From Rallus limicola (Eukaryota > Chordata > Aves > Gruiformes > Rallidae), in the NCBI GenBank assembly GCA_022605955.1, contig JAKCOZ010000007.1:15257501-15321500 (forward strand): a stretch of 64,000 nt of DNA, read 5' to 3'. Positions within the stretch are counted from its first letter, which is position 1. The number at the start of each line of letters is the position of its first letter. A program made the position numbers and the translations under genes. Of this stretch, positions 1-13,702 are shown piece by piece. The notes beneath the pieces were generated by a model that made no database searches, was not told the DNA's origin, and worked only from the letters and a program-made list of their open reading frames with translations.

Positions 1-2559
1 AGAGAGAAAGATACGAATCCCTCATGTGTTTGCTTTTCTCTCTCCAAAAGGAACATTTCAGAGAACATATAGCATCTGCAGACCAGATTCACACTTCTCT
101 GATCTTTAGTCACTCTTCCTGGTGAATAAAAGGTACTGGCACTTCAACAAAACCATCAAAAGAAGGAGTAACATTGTGCTTTAAAATACCAGTTCTGTAA
201 TGTGTAACTGATATCAAGAAGTAGTTAAAAAGGAGAAAAGAGTGAGTGAGGATGTGCTGTGCTTGTATTTGGTCTCACCTAGTTATATAATTTTAATTAA
301 TTTCACCTTGATTTACCTTCAGATGCACAAGAAGCAAAGCAGGTCTAGTCCTTAGCAGCGAAGGAGGAGGCTTGTGAGCAAAGATGCCTCCAAACTTCCC
401 AGCAGGTTAATGAAAAATGAGTCCAGTCACTCCAGTGATAAGAAGAAAATGAGATCTCTTCACCATACAGGCCCCCTCCTTCCTGCTGGAACGGCTGGAA
501 CTCCCTGTACCTCCTGCCAGGATTGTCTGGCTGCGCTATAGCACACCCAAAGTGGAGGTAGTGCAGCTGGGTTGTCCCCATCCTCCAGCCCACATCTTGC
601 TGCTGAGTCTTCTCGGCAGCTGTACTGTGTGAAAAGGGGACAGTGTTATGCAGGTACAGAAGATCAACACCTCTGTTAGCCCTGGTTTTCCTTCCCCCTT
701 GGAAAATCCTCCACCACATTCCCTCTGTGCAATTTAGCACGACATTAAATAAAGCTGATCTTTTCATACTATAAAATATTAAGAATTGCCTCATGCATCC
801 TAAAAATGAATCAATGTTTTTTTACTATAATTTAGTGTTTCCTGACTCAAAAAATGCCTCTGACTATATTCATTTACTTGAGGTAGGCTTTAGCAGATAT
901 ATAAAGCACAGCTATAGAAGACCTTTGTGATTAACTGTGGGCTAGCTATATATTACTTTCCCAACACTGTTCCCTTGCTGTGCAGTAACTTACAAGGTCA
1001 GGCTTAATAATACCGTCTCCAAAATAAGCTCTTGCGTGTGTCAGGAATGCCACAGCAATAACCGTAGCGCTCTTGGTGTGCTGCAGAGCTATATTGACAG
1101 CCCATTTTTAGACATTCCTCAAAGTTAAAATGACTCTGATCTCTACAGCCTGTCAGTTAGACAGTAGTTAGTTCCAGGAAAGATAAAATGGTGTCACTAT
1201 ACCATCTCTTTTCTGTGCTGGTCTTTGTGGATGCACCAGAGATGCAAGCTAAGCATGTAAGTTGGTATCCACATCCAGATATTTCCCTGATGCCACAGAG
1301 TCTTCCAGTTGGGCTTGAACTGCTTTGATGTATTCTAAATCACCTCCAGGCCAGAGAAGTGTCTGAAAGAGCAGTAGTAGAAGTGCTGCTATCCCATGGA
1401 AATCAGTAGCAGACAGAGGTCTCTTCAGGTGCTGTCTCCAACCCCCATCTCCTACTGAAACTCACAGGCTACCTCCATCCTTAGCACAAAATCATCGGTA
1501 CCAAATAGGTTTCCTTAACCTTAAAGCATACAGGGTGAAATTATAATTTCTGTGCAACCATGAAACAACGCCAAGTGTTGGTGAAAGAGCCATGAAATCC
1601 TCTGTACTTCCCGGGACTGAATATCCTGATTACTGACCCTGTGCCAGACTGTTGGATCCACCTGCACACCAGGCTGTTATTGAGTAGGTGGCACCACAGT
1701 AAGATGAAATGACACTTGGAGCATCATGTGTTTATTGTCTCTAAGGCAGCATGCTGAAAAGGAAGGCTGGGGTAATCTTGTGCTGCTTCAGATACCCCAG
1801 TTGATCTCAGTTTCTAAATTTGTTAATCAGCTGAAGGCTTCAGTATGTATTTGGAATAAAAATGCTGTAGTAACTGTAAGAAGCCATGGAAGACTGGACT
1901 GTTCAAAAAGGCAGCCTGGGAGCTGAAAGATGACAATAAAAAACACCTGGTTGCACTGGTACAGCATTCACAGAAGAAATGTCCAGAATTGCTTAAGGAC
2001 AGAATTTGTATGAAAAAGCTGTCCAGTGAGATCAGGTTAAAAAATGTAGCATGACACAATGTTTCAAGAATTGCAGTGATGGCACAAGAGAATTAATTGT
2101 TTTTCAACCTTTATGTGTGCCACTTAGCTTTATTGATGCTAATAGACCTAAAGAGCTGTTTCAGAAGCCTGAGAAACAAGGTCTCTTCCACAAATGACCT
2201 ACAAACAAGTGAAAAGCTTCATTAGCAGAGTGCCAGTCCTGGATGTGACTTCTCTTTTCTTTTAAAATCTAAAATGATTCGTTACAAAGGTCCCCTTTGA
2301 TTTCCCACCCTGAAACATTAGGAGGAAAAACTGGTACCCAGGGGGCAAGATAAAGGCAGCTGTGCTGACATTGAAGATGGCAAAACACTGCAGTGGGAAT
2401 ACACTGCCCTGGAGAAATAGATGAAATACGCATAGCCAGATTAAGTATACCCCTTTTATTGTTATGGACTGTCTCTGAAGCTGTTCGAAATTCTTAACTG
2501 CTTACTATTAAACAAATGTGCTTGCCTTTGGGGAAGGCTTCACATGAAACCACAGACCC

Positions 2560-2900
2560 AGCAAATAAGGAATTAAAAATAAAATTCAAGAAAACTATTA
2601 GTGTTTTGTCAATATGTACATTAATTTATTTCAGTTTTCCTATTCAGTCACAGTAATAGCAGATTACATGTGCTAATTCCTTATATCCCTGGTGCTATTT
2701 GTATTTATCGGAAACTTTTTATGAATATTGTCTTCTTTTCTTTTTTTAAAACAAGTTATTTTATGCATATGAAGTTGAAATCTGCTTTCCAAGCAGTGTC
2801 CATTGATTGGAAGAAGACATTCAAGCAAATAGGTTGAAAGTTGTTTTATGAATGTCAGTGATGCGACGTGTTTGAGGTGATAAAAAGCCCAGCCTGATTT
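2560..2900. other. Candidate conserved noncoding element
   Basis: Unique AT-rich sequence with homeodomain-type TTAAT/ATTAAT sites, an octamer-like atgcatatg near 2764, and a gattgg box near 2806. It shows no repeat similarity. The call rests only on motif texture. Confidence 0.22.
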
Positions 2901-4273
2901 TACTGAACAAAGTTTTTAATAAGTGACAACTGGTAGGTTGACATTCACTGGGAGGTGAGATTTAAAGGTGATAAGAAGCTAAGGGGGTGCTACCAAGTTG
3001 CAGGCTGGAAGGATAAGTTGGAAGAAACTAGAAATGTAAGAAAACATATTTAATTTGTTGAATTTTGATTAGCTGGTAGTTAGAGAAAGGATGCTGTAAC
3101 CTTCCCTAGGCAGCGTTCACCTTTGGGTCACAAAATATGTGCTTAGGATGATTGCTCTTGAAGGCACCGAATTTACTGTGATTGCAATTACTTCAGAAAC
3201 TAGCAGGCTCCTGTAAATAAATACTGTGACATCACTGAGCATTCATTAACATAACAATGGAAGGCATTCAAGGTCATTCAACGCAAACAGAAGAGACCAC
3301 ATATTCCAGGATGTTCACAAGCTTTGGGTGAATCCTGATTAGCTTCTGGAACAACAGTCTTCAGTTGCTAATGTTTCCTTTTTCTTCAGCTGTTAATTAA
3401 ATTTTTTCCCCTCTGTTTTGATTGTCTTTCTCCTCATCTTGCATCTCCAAGGTATATGGCTTAACTACTCTCCACCCAACCACCCAGCTGAGCTAAATGA
3501 TTGTGTCCCTGTAAGTAGAGACAGTTAAAAGGGTTGTTTCCCACTAGGACAGTGCCTGCTGGTTTAGTCCCACCACCCAATCCATATGCTTCTAGAAGGA
3601 AGAATACAAAAAAGAGTAAGTACTAGGGATGAAAAAATACTTTTCATAGTACTTTTTGTTGTTCTTTGTGAGCCTTGAGCTTTTGCTGTCTTCTGTGAAG
3701 CTGGAGGGTACTCCAGCAATGGGACTGACAGCTCCAAGATGGGTATTTTCAACTTGTGCACTGTGGGGTGCTGGGGGTTGATGGAGTGCTTTCAAGAGGT
3801 CTGGGAAAGTGCTTTAAATGAGACTATCATCTCCAAACATCAGTTTCATCATCTGTGCAACCCTACCTCCTCTGTAAAACTCAGAGTGGGCACTACTAGT
3901 ATAAAAATGTTGCACACAGTGGGGCTTCAGTCCTTGACTCCATCTTGTAACACTGAAGGATGAGAAAAGCTCTTATGTGAAGGTCTTACAATTTAACAGT
4001 TCAAGATGCACTGGCAAGCTGAGCTGATCTTTCTGAACGCATTTTCTGAAACTGCATGGTTGTCTGTTTGCATCGCAATGCCCTTTTGAGGGCTCACCTG
4101 GCCATATGTGTAGAAGATGGCTTTGCATAAACAACACCCTGCAGTTCTTGAGAAATAAAGGTCGTTATTTCCAAAGAAGGTTGCTTCTTGTGGAATCATT
4201 TTTAAGCACCCCAGCATGAATTGTAAGTGGGATTGTTTCCTCAGATCAGTTGTTGTGTGAGTCAAAGTGCTGC

Positions 4274-4289
4274 TTTTTTTTTTTTTTTT
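4274..4289. repeat. Poly-T tract (16)
   Basis: Sixteen consecutive T in otherwise unique sequence. No LINE or SINE body is recognised next to it. Confidence 0.95.
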
Positions 4290-5246
4290 CTTCTGAATAT
4301 GAGACCTGCTCCCAATGTAAAGAGGCTGGAGAAAAGGAACTGTACCTTCATGGCACTTTCTCTTCCTCCCTCTAGTATTTCAAATGTTTCTACATCCAGG
4401 TGAAATGCCTTTGCTGCCTCCTGATCAAATACTTGGGCTGTATTCTGGTCTTGTTGAGATTCAGCATTGAATCTGTGAGGCTGAGAAGAAACTCACTAGT
4501 TTACAGCAAAATGCTGCCACCTACAATAGTGTGGGCAACAAACAAGGCAAATGCTGCCTGCCACTGAATCTCAGTTTTCTGAATGGAAGTTGTTGCATGT
4601 TATTTTGCCTGATTTTCCGTGTGTATTCACCTGTTCAGGAAAAGTTGTTCCTCGATAAGACCACTTGCATCTGTTTATTTAAGTAGCAGGTCTTTACCTT
4701 TCTTTCTATTGCACCAGGAGTAGAAATGTATCTGATCTAGGTCTACTGTTTTCCTTTCTGCATGAGAGTGTTTAGGTTTTTTAAGGATAGGCAGAAACAA
4801 ACAGAATGATCACTTGAATTTCATGCACTTTCACATGAATATTTTTCTAAAATACATTAAAAATGAATGTTATTTCCCAGTCTTTTAGATAGCTAATACT
4901 TTAGACCTTGTGCAATAGTATCAATAATGTATTTAGCTTACTGGGAAAGATAATGTTCTGTAAAATTAAAAATTCACAACTGTATGTTTGAGAATTGGGA
5001 TTTTACAGCTGGCTTTCTGGCAGAAGGAGGCCAGGGCTTTTTGTAAGTACTGGCCCAAAAATATAATCTTCAGAAAAATTAAGAGATTCCATAACCATTT
5101 ATTTGATTGAGCTATTTCTAATACACCAGAACTCTATTTGCATGGCCAAAGCAGATGTGAAGTAGGTTGTAGTATGACCAAAGTATGGCGAATCCTACCT
5201 GCTCTCCGAAAGTTGTTGAATACACACATGCCATAAGAAATACGAA

Positions 5247-5545
5247 GAGCTTGTGAGAAACTATGGGCTAGGGTATTGTTTATTCAATGTAAAGGTTGCC
5301 AGACACCACTTGTGTAAGAAGTTCAATGTATGCAAACAGCTACCAGACACCGCTTGTGTAAAATAAGATAACCCAATCACTTACACAAACGAAACCAGAT
5401 ACAACAATCAGATGTCCAGGAACCAACAGAAACAGAACAAACAACCCCATATAAGGACATATGAGTGATGGGACAAAGGAGGAAGACTTCTTACTTTGAC
5501 CTCAACGACCACCAAGAGGCAGAAAACGACCCCCCCCCAACAACA
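5247..5545 (+). mobile_element. Possible LTR fragment of an endogenous retrovirus
   Basis: The segment starts near TGTGAGAAACTATGGG. It has two imperfect tandem copies of a unit of roughly 40 bases at about 5286-5362 sharing CCAGACACC and CTTGTGTAA, like U3 enhancer repeats, then a TATAAGG box near 5453 and a run of nine C at 5530-5538. This layout suits an LTR, but neither a paired LTR nor a target duplication is seen. It directly abuts a CR1 fragment. Confidence 0.4.
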
Positions 5546-5574
5546 ACTGAAGTGTGCGCAGAGTACCTCCTCTA

Positions 5575-5745
5575 CTTCATGAACACGGAAGTAATGAGAA
5601 TGCTGTGAGAAATGGTGTCAAATGCTTTGCTGACGTCCAAGTACACTACATCTACAACCTTCTCCTTCTCCACCTAAATGGTCTCCTTGTCATAGAAGGC
5701 AATCAGGTTAGTTTGGCAGGACTTGCCTTTTGTAAGCAATGAATG
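5575..5745 (-). mobile_element. CR1 LINE internal fragment (ORF2 reverse-transcriptase region)
   Basis: The plus strand shows the reverse complement of the CR1 ORF2 stretch that reads, on plus, gtcaaatgctttgctgacgt, then ccaagtacactacatc and gtcatagaaggcaatcaggt. This is an internal piece, not the usual 3' tail, so it is a 3'-truncated or fragmented copy. No open frame survives. Confidence 0.7.
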
Positions 5746-7208
5746 TCTTTGACAATTTCTGCCTTAGCAGCACCTGATCGCTTTTGTTTTTGCTGTGCTC
5801 TCTCTTGTGACAGAATTTTTCTCTAAACCAAAGACATGTGCTGTGCACACCACTAGAGCTTACTTTGAGCCCCCCAGCACACAGACAATGTACTGGGCAC
5901 ATGCCTCTCAATTTGCAACACCATACCAGGGAGCCGCTATTCATAAAATCACTACTTAGAAAGTTCAGATCTTTTTTCTTGCCTAAAACTTAATTCTCAA
6001 CTCAAACTAGAGAATAAATAACAACACTGACCCACTCTCTCCCCAAAATAATAAGCTTTTCCACTACTAGATTTAATCTTCTGTTCCTGAAAAATGTGAT
6101 TTATTGAGAAAAAGCCTTCATGAATGTAACTAGATGCTGTTCAGTCACACTGAGTCAAAATAACTTGTATTTGGTTAATCAGTCTTACAGAATGCTTTAG
6201 TTATGACTTAATGATCTTCTAAACAAGGGAAAACACTTCTACATTTAATTTCCTACATTACCAAAACTTGTAGAATATATCTTTGGAAAGCATTGTTCCT
6301 TTTTACCATCAGAGCACTTTAGACAATATCCAGATAAGAATGGATGTGGCAATGAATGCAGGCATGTTAGGCTACCCATCTTACATGTGATCTGTGCTCC
6401 TTGTGGGCACTGCTGTGAATGGCATACATTTAGGCTGCCTTTAGACTTATGCAGTATTTTTGTGCTCTCCTAACAGGGATTGGGCCTGGTAAACTGTCCT
6501 CAGACATCACGTAAGGCAATGTGGAATATGTAGCAGAAAACACATCCAGAGAAAGGGCGGCTTAGTGAAAGGCTAACAAGAGCTCTGGTGTCACCATGTC
6601 CCATGTGCTGGGGCTTGTCTGGCTTGTGGCACAAGGGCCTCAAGGAGAGAATTATGGAGTAAGTGATAAAAACTATGTGACAGAGTACTTTATCTCAGTA
6701 ATATTGTCTCATGCTAAGAAAAGATACTATCAATAAGGAAAAAAATGATGTTAAAAGGAAATATTAAGAGATTTGAAAGACTCTCAAGCAAGCTTGCTTA
6801 AACATTTGAAGGAACATTTGAGGAAATTAAATATTTATTTTTAGTTCTCTGAATGAGAGGCAAATCCACCTGCAGGCCCATTGAGTTTATAATCACCAAA
6901 TAAACTGTTTTGCCTATTTGGAAGAATCCTCTACACCAGATATTCTCATGATGCAATGTATACAGGTATAATTATCTGAATCTGTTCTTAAACTTTTTTG
7001 CTACAATGTACTTTTGTCCTTAGATTAAATAGCCAGGATAAATTGATAGCAGACTTGAACTATAATGCTTTAAAGCAAAATCAGTGTGGAGTTTTCTATT
7101 AAAAGGGAAAAAAAATTTGCAGTGTGAAATATCCCAGGCTTAAATGGCATTAAACTGATTATATTAGTGCATTAATAAAGAGGAATATACTGCTGTTGCA
7201 CGGAGAGC
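5746..7208. other. Gene-free unique sequence
   Basis: AT-rich sequence between the CR1 fragment and the 7.2 kb LTR. Nothing is recognised. Confidence 0.7.
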
Positions 7209-8337
7209 TGTTGTGGTTTTGTGTTCTGGTGAAGAAGGGAGGAGCTGCAGGGGTGGCTTCTGCAAGAAGCAGCTAGAAGCCTTCCCTAGGCCTGACAGAA
7301 TAAACACCAGCTGGGTCAAGGACAGACTTAATGCTGACCAAAGCCGAGCCCATCAGCAATGGTCATAGCACCTCTGGGAATCACACTTAGGAGAAAAAAA
7401 CCCTGTGAACAGCTGCTTTTTGCCACCAGAGAAGGGATTGAGAAGATTTAAGGAACTGTGCAAACACCAAGGCCAGTGAAGGGAGCAGGGGGAGGAGGTT
7501 CTACAGGGCCCAGAGAGAGAGATTCCCCTGTAGCCTGTGGAGAAGACCATGGTGTGGAGCAGGTTGTCCCCCTGCAGCCCATGGAAGATGATGGGGAGCA
7601 GAGGTCCCACCTCTGCTCTATGGAGTGATCCCATGTTGGAGTGGGTGGAGATATGTGGAAGATGCCATGACCTGAGTTGGAGCAAGCTTCTGGCAGGACC
7701 TTCAGCCTGTGGAGAGAGAGGTCTGTGCCCAAGCAGGTCTGCTGAGAGGACTTGTGACTCTCTGAAGGACCAGGCTGGAGCAGTCTAGACTGAAAGATGT
7801 TCTATGATTTGGGTTGCACCCCATAGCAGTGACCCACACTGGGGCAGCTGGTGAAGAGTTGAAGCCCTGTGGGAAAGGACTCATGTTGAAGTTTGTGGAG
7901 GACTGTCTCTGTTGGGTGGGACCCCATGCTGGAGCAGGGGAAGGGTGTGAGGAATGCCCCCTGGCTAAGAAGGAAAACAACTTGTAAGGAACTGACCAAA
8001 AGCCGGTTCCAGTCTCCCCCTGTGATACCTGGAGGGGGGAGGAAGGGAGAGAAATGAAGTTAAGTCCATGAAGAAGGGAGGGGTGTGGGGGAGGTGTTTT
8101 AAGATCTGGTGGTACTTCTCATTATCAGACTCTGGTTCCTCTGTGTGTGTACTGTAATAAGTTAGATGGATTTTTTTATTCTGTTTTGAGTCTGTTTTGC
8201 TAAATGATCTCTCTCCCTGTCCTTATCTCGACTCCTAAGCCTCTCAGTATATACTTTCTCTGCTGTTCAGCTGAGAAGGAGAGTGATAGAGGGACTTTGG
8301 TGAGTGTCTGTCCTCCAGCCAGGGTCAAACCACCACA
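7209..8337 (+). mobile_element. Solo LTR of an avian endogenous retrovirus
   Basis: A TG...CA unit of about 1.13 kb. It starts TGTTGTGGTTT and ends AAACCACCACA, a near-perfect inverted pair. The interior has degenerate repeated units of the form 'cccatgctggagcag' (7500-7940), a G-rich stretch (8025-8100), a TATA-like ttttaagat near 8098, and a degraded polyadenylation region before tgtccttatctcgac. The 3' end matches a well-known class of bird LTR. No gag-pol sequence adjoins it. No flanking target duplication is obvious, so the ends may be off by a few bases. Confidence 0.8.
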
Positions 8338-11300
8338 AGTACTATGTATTCTGGTTACACACATGGTTTTTCTGTGCCTCCTTTTACATCAGCACTGGTT
8401 TTAAAACTTTACTAGTTGTCTCTCTTCATGTTAGCCTTTATTCAGTAAGCAATCTGATGTTAACTAATAGCTCATGGCTTAGTGATTATTTTATGCTATT
8501 TATGTGATCATTTAAAAACACCATGAACTTAAAAACCACTTCATAACATTGTATTCAGAATTGTGGTGAAACAGTGATGTAAGGGAGAAGAAGAAAGAAA
8601 AACAGAAGAAACACTCCTCAGTTCATTTTCTGAGCAGTCTGATGCTGCTTATTTATGCTGTGCAACACTAAGATATTGGTTTACATGTGCTGGTTTACAT
8701 GTACAGTTTAGTCTAAAGGTGTGTCTTTTTCTCCTGTTTGGCACCTAGAGGATTTAAAGGGTATTTTTAATGATGAAGGATATGAGGCAGTAAGTGGCTC
8801 ATGCAGACAAATATATGCTTCATCATGTGAGGCTCACTTAAATGTGTATCCACAGTGCCAGGCCTATGGCATTGAGTAAGGAAGATGTGGGACAATGAAC
8901 TTTTTCCCCTCTGGTGTTGCAATGTTCCTATGGGTTTAAAAAGTTACACCTTTCTCTTAGAATTCACCACCACTATCCTGAGGCTGGAGTCAGCAATGAG
9001 GAGTTACTGGGTGAAAATTACTTAAAATACCCATCTACAATTGCATCTGTTTTATGGTTCATTCTGGTTTTTTAATTTCTCTTACCTGGAAGTTTCCTAT
9101 ATCTGTTTCCTTTTTTTTTAAAGGGGTGGGGGGAGAAGTATATGGTTAGACCTCCATGTTCATCCATGAGGAAACGGGCAAAATGTATTTCCCAGCCATG
9201 TGTGGGATCTCTTCCAGTGGGTACCCACAGTAATAAACACAAGGCTCCTGTTGTCTGTCGGATCTGTTCAGCATACAGAGTGAGAGAATGGCAATGAAAG
9301 CATGCTATACCTTTTGACTAAAGCAGAAGCCTTTGCAGTCTGTGTTTTCTGACAAGACACTCCCGTGAAGATGGAGGGAAAACATTGATGTGCTGAAAAG
9401 CTTTCTGTCAGTACATCTACCTGTTTGGAAAGTGTTTTCCTTGTAGCTGGGCATGTATGCTCATTTCTATTTTAGAGGTTTTATGACACTGCCTTTTTAT
9501 GTATGAATTTTTTTTTTCAGATATGAAATGAGGCCAAAAATTTTTCATTGTCTCCAGCAACCTCATCTGAATCATCCTCCTGCAGCCTTGAGTTTCCCAG
9601 GTCTGATATTAGGAAGGCTAGAAGTTTCACTACTGAGTTTTCCTAGGATTCATCTGGAAAGTCTGCACGGAATTATGATGATTACCAGAGCTGCATGTGC
9701 CTAATAATTCATCAGTAATTAGATTTTACTTTCAAGTGACTGTGAAGAAAATTTGCAGAGCTTTGTTACAAGCTTCTCTCTGGCTCAAGATCAATATGAG
9801 ACCTTTGATGTCAGGTTTCAAATCTCCACAACTAAGTGACCTGAATTAGATAATGATTGACTTCTGAAAAACTCTAGTAACACTGTCTTTCTGTTGTTTC
9901 CTACTTTTTTTCAAATGCTCAAAGCTTTCAATCTAAGTTCAGGTACAGGCCAGTTTGAGCTGTATGTCAGCAAGTTTCAGCGCTGGCATGTCTCTCGGTA
10001 AGGAAGTCCAGAGGGGAAAGTCTTCACTGACTTTTCTGCTTGGTCTCTTTCACTGCATTCAGGACAAATGTACTTTTTTCCTGAAAATTACCTGCCTGCA
10101 CCAGCTTCTGTTAGAGTCAGAACTACCAACCTTGGCAAACCTGGCAGAGGAAGACCTGGTGCATTCCTGAAGTCAGACTGCACATGGTCTCCATGAGTGG
10201 TGCATTTTAGATGTGTTAACCTCAGCTCTGCCTCTGCAGCTAATGTTTACTTGTACAGTGGCTGTTTGTCCAGGACTTGGGCATCCTGATAGCTGGGACT
10301 AGTAGGTGTCCAGAAAACAAGAGGCCATTTCATAAAGTTTCAGGGGAGCAAATTGCTTTTACAGAAGAGAGGCTATGGCTGAACTTTGTACTTCAGATTT
10401 TTTTTTTTTACTTGTTTGGTATTTTTTTTAACTTCTGGAAGAAGCAAACTCTGATTTTAAAGTTTCTGCAGTACTACTAAATACTACCCATCTATCTATT
10501 TGGTTTTCAACACAGTGCTATCTCCTATTGTAATATTTATATTTCATTGTGGCATCCAGCTTTCTCTTCCTCCTATATAATTGCATCACCTTTCTCAATA
10601 GTACTGCATATATTTTTATAAACCCTTAAGGCAGTGTTAGAAACAGTCTCAACTTGGCTAGGGTGAGATAGAAATGCTAGGCAATATTTTATGCTGGCAG
10701 GAAAGAAACCCTAGTGAGAAAAAAAAAGTAGAGCTGAGATGCAAGTGTGGCCTTTGGGGAAAGGCTTTTATCAGCATGTGGGGAGGGTATCAGAAAGAGA
10801 ACAAAACCCAAACACTGCCTTCCCTAAAAATCTTTCATACATCTTGAGTGTTATTGCACTCAGACGTTTTAACTCTTCTGGAGTGCCACGAAGCTTCTTC
10901 TAAGACACACAAATCTAATTATGTTAACCTTCTGCTGATTTCCCTGTTCAACTCATTCGAGCAGATGTCAGGCTAATCTCATGCATCCTTGTGTTGCATC
11001 TCATTAACGTGGGAGATCTCACTCTGGAGAGCCCCAGCGTACCAAGAGCCCAGTGCTGGAGTGGAATTTCAGCAGTGTGGAGACCATACTGAAGGGGCTA
11101 AACACCCACATAAACATGCCCAGGGTGGGAGAGTTTCAGATTAAGTCATGCTGTATGGTGTTCTTCTATCTGGGCATAAGAGGGGCAAGAATGTTATGAT
11201 GCCCTCTTAGATAAGAAGTGCTTTTTCTGTCTAAGTGACCTTATGTATTAGCTGGTCCTTTCAGGGAAAGGATTCTTAGTCAGACTTTAATTCTAGGTAG

Positions 11301-13448
11301 CTGGCTAACAAAAACAACTCGTCTGGCTCAAGATGTGGATTACGTGATTATTCTGCACAGTACTTTCCTGCAGCCTTTCAAAGGAGAATTTGTGGACCAC
11401 AGTGGCAGTGAATGCTTTAAGAAAGGCTTAAAGGGAATTATCTGCTCTCAGGCCCAGGATGGAAGGGCTGGGAAAAATGGGCAATGTTTGAAAAAAAGTA
11501 GCAGATGGTTAAAAATCAGCTTTTACAGAGATCTTCTTACCACTGACCACTTGCAAAAAGAATCAGAAGCTGAATTAAAATGTGCCATGAGAAATAGTCC
11601 GAGCTGTTCTAAACATCACTTTCTACTCTCTGGGCATTTAAAAGCAAATTATATTTAAATCCACTTTATGCAGGTAAATGCCTTTATGCTATTAGTACCA
11701 CTTGAAGTAGCCTTAGTGAAATTTCAGTTCTCTTTTTCTTAAGCGGTATGTTTCAGGCAGAGGAGGAGGAAGAAAGGGGACAAGCATACAAGAGAAAAAC
11801 ATGCAGAAAACCTTGGTCTCTTTGCTCATACTTACTAGTCATATTATAATGTGTCCCAAAGGTTAGATAAAATAATTTCTTTCATTGAACAGGAAAATTG
11901 TTATAATTCCCCAAAAGCAAAGCTTAGAGAGCTGCGGCAATTATGTTTTTGCTGTACCTAGGAAAATGGAAGCATTCATTTCTGTGGCAATGTGGTGCTG
12001 GAATCAAATTCATGTCTGTGAAGTCAAAAATCAGAGAACAGTACATTTACCATTAGAACAGTGGGTAATGAGCATGTCTCAATCTTTTAAATAGGTGAAA
12101 TATCTTACCATGTGGCATCACTTTCTCAGAACTCAGGATTCAAAATTAGAGATAGCTAGTATGTAAAGCACTGTTTAACACCACCCTTCCAGCGGTGTTC
12201 TTGTTTTATGCATCAATCTTATCAATTCAAACCATGGTCTATAACTGTAATAGCTATGACACTTAAAAAATATTTACAAGCAGAAAAATCGAAGATCCTT
12301 ACTTATCCAATACTCTCTGATGACTCAGTACAAATCCTTTATGCAAAAAAACCCTCAAACCCCCAAAAGTTTGACCCGTCACTATGCATGTGTGAACATG
12401 GTTTTCTGAGCCCACCTTTTGCTTGAGTCATTTTTGTCCATATGAACTCTCAAGATGTTAAGTTCTCAGGAACAGATCCTGGTAACAAAGGGAGTAAACT
12501 TTGTCTAGGAAAAGGCTATGAAACTGTGCTCCAAATTCATATTTATTTGTACCCTTAATTTGAGAGAACACTTGGCTATTATGAATCATTAGAGTAGCTT
12601 GAACAATGAGTCATCAGGACACAATGACAGAAGAGTTATGTTTCAAGGAAAGCACGAATGTTAAGCTCTGACAAATTTTAAAGAGATAATAGTATGGTCA
12701 GAATGATGTGTGTTATACTGCAGGCAGTTGCATTCCTGGAGTCTCATTTAGGATCAGACTCTGCTGTTATTTGCATTGAATAGCTCTGCAGTTAATGAGA
12801 CTGCTTGCAGAGTTGATCTCTATTAGAGTCTCCAAAACACGGATTTTTTAAAAAATATTGCTCCATAGGCTGTGATCAGGGCTATCTTTAAGTATTGAAG
12901 GGCATTTGAAGATAACATTGTTATGAAGTCCTAAATATTGCACTAGTTAATATTAATTCAAGTGGGAGGTCACTGCCTCCTAATGCCTTAATTTCTGTTC
13001 AGTGGCCATGACTTTCTCAGATGGAAAGCTGTGTAGAGGTAGTACGTTTCTTAAGTGGGTGAGCTAGAGAGAGGAGCCAAGAGAAAGAAAAAAACTCTCA
13101 TGTAGGTTGAAAGATGTTTGAACTCAATGTTCACTGTGAACCCTTGAATTTCATAAAAGCAGAGGATCAGATTCTCCCTTTTTCAGGCTGAAATCCTAAC
13201 TCCAGGTTTTATATGCATACCCATCCCCAGTGTGGTCAGAGGTACAGACTTCTCTCACCCATTTGAGGATGGGCCAGAAGCTTGATCAGAGATTCATCAG
13301 GCCCAAAGCATCATCTTCAGCTAAAAGACAACATGAAATCAAAACATGCTGTTTCCCCAAATACATTGGTGGAGTTACAATAGCATGGGAGGCTTTGGTG
13401 ACTGGAAAATTGGTAGAAGAGAAACGAGGTGTACCAAAACAAAAGGAG
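8338..13448. other. Gene-free unique sequence
   Basis: No repeat family or exon is recognised. Short frames (for example 11335-11658) carry no domain signature. Confidence 0.7.
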
Positions 13449-13702
13449 TTCATAGAATCATCAAGGTTATAAAAGACCTTCAAGACCATCAAGTTCAACT
13501 GTTAGCCCTATACCACCATACCCACTAAACCATCTCCCAAAGTACCTTGTCTACCTGTTTTTAACCCTCTCCAGGGATGGCAACTCCACCACCTCCCTGG
13601 GCAGCCTGTTCCAATGCTTCACCACTCTTTTTGGTGAATAAGTTTTCCCTAATATCCAATCTGAACCTCCTTTGGTGCAACTTGGAGACTATTGAGACCA
13701 GG
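13449..13702 (-). mobile_element. CR1 LINE 3' fragment
   Basis: On plus it opens with catagaatcatcaaggtt and continues with the diagnostic 'ccagggatggcaactccacc', 'gcagcctgttccaatgc' and 'cctaatatccaatctgaacc'. It is therefore a minus-oriented CR1 tail. It is diverged and lacks coding capacity. Confidence 0.9.

Larger units (their letters stand above)
1..5246. other. Gene-free unique sequence
   Basis: No exon, CR1 or LTR is recognised. The largest frame (minus, 345-794) has no family signature and is taken as chance. A poly-T tract and one candidate noncoding element are listed separately. Confidence 0.7.

Noticed and set aside
345..794. 149-codon frame on minus
   Set aside because: No domain, no splice context and no repeat match; consistent with chance.
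7353..8404. Several overlapping frames of 65-110 codons
   Set aside because: All lie within or at the edge of the LTR; its repetitive GC-rich units leave frames open by composition.
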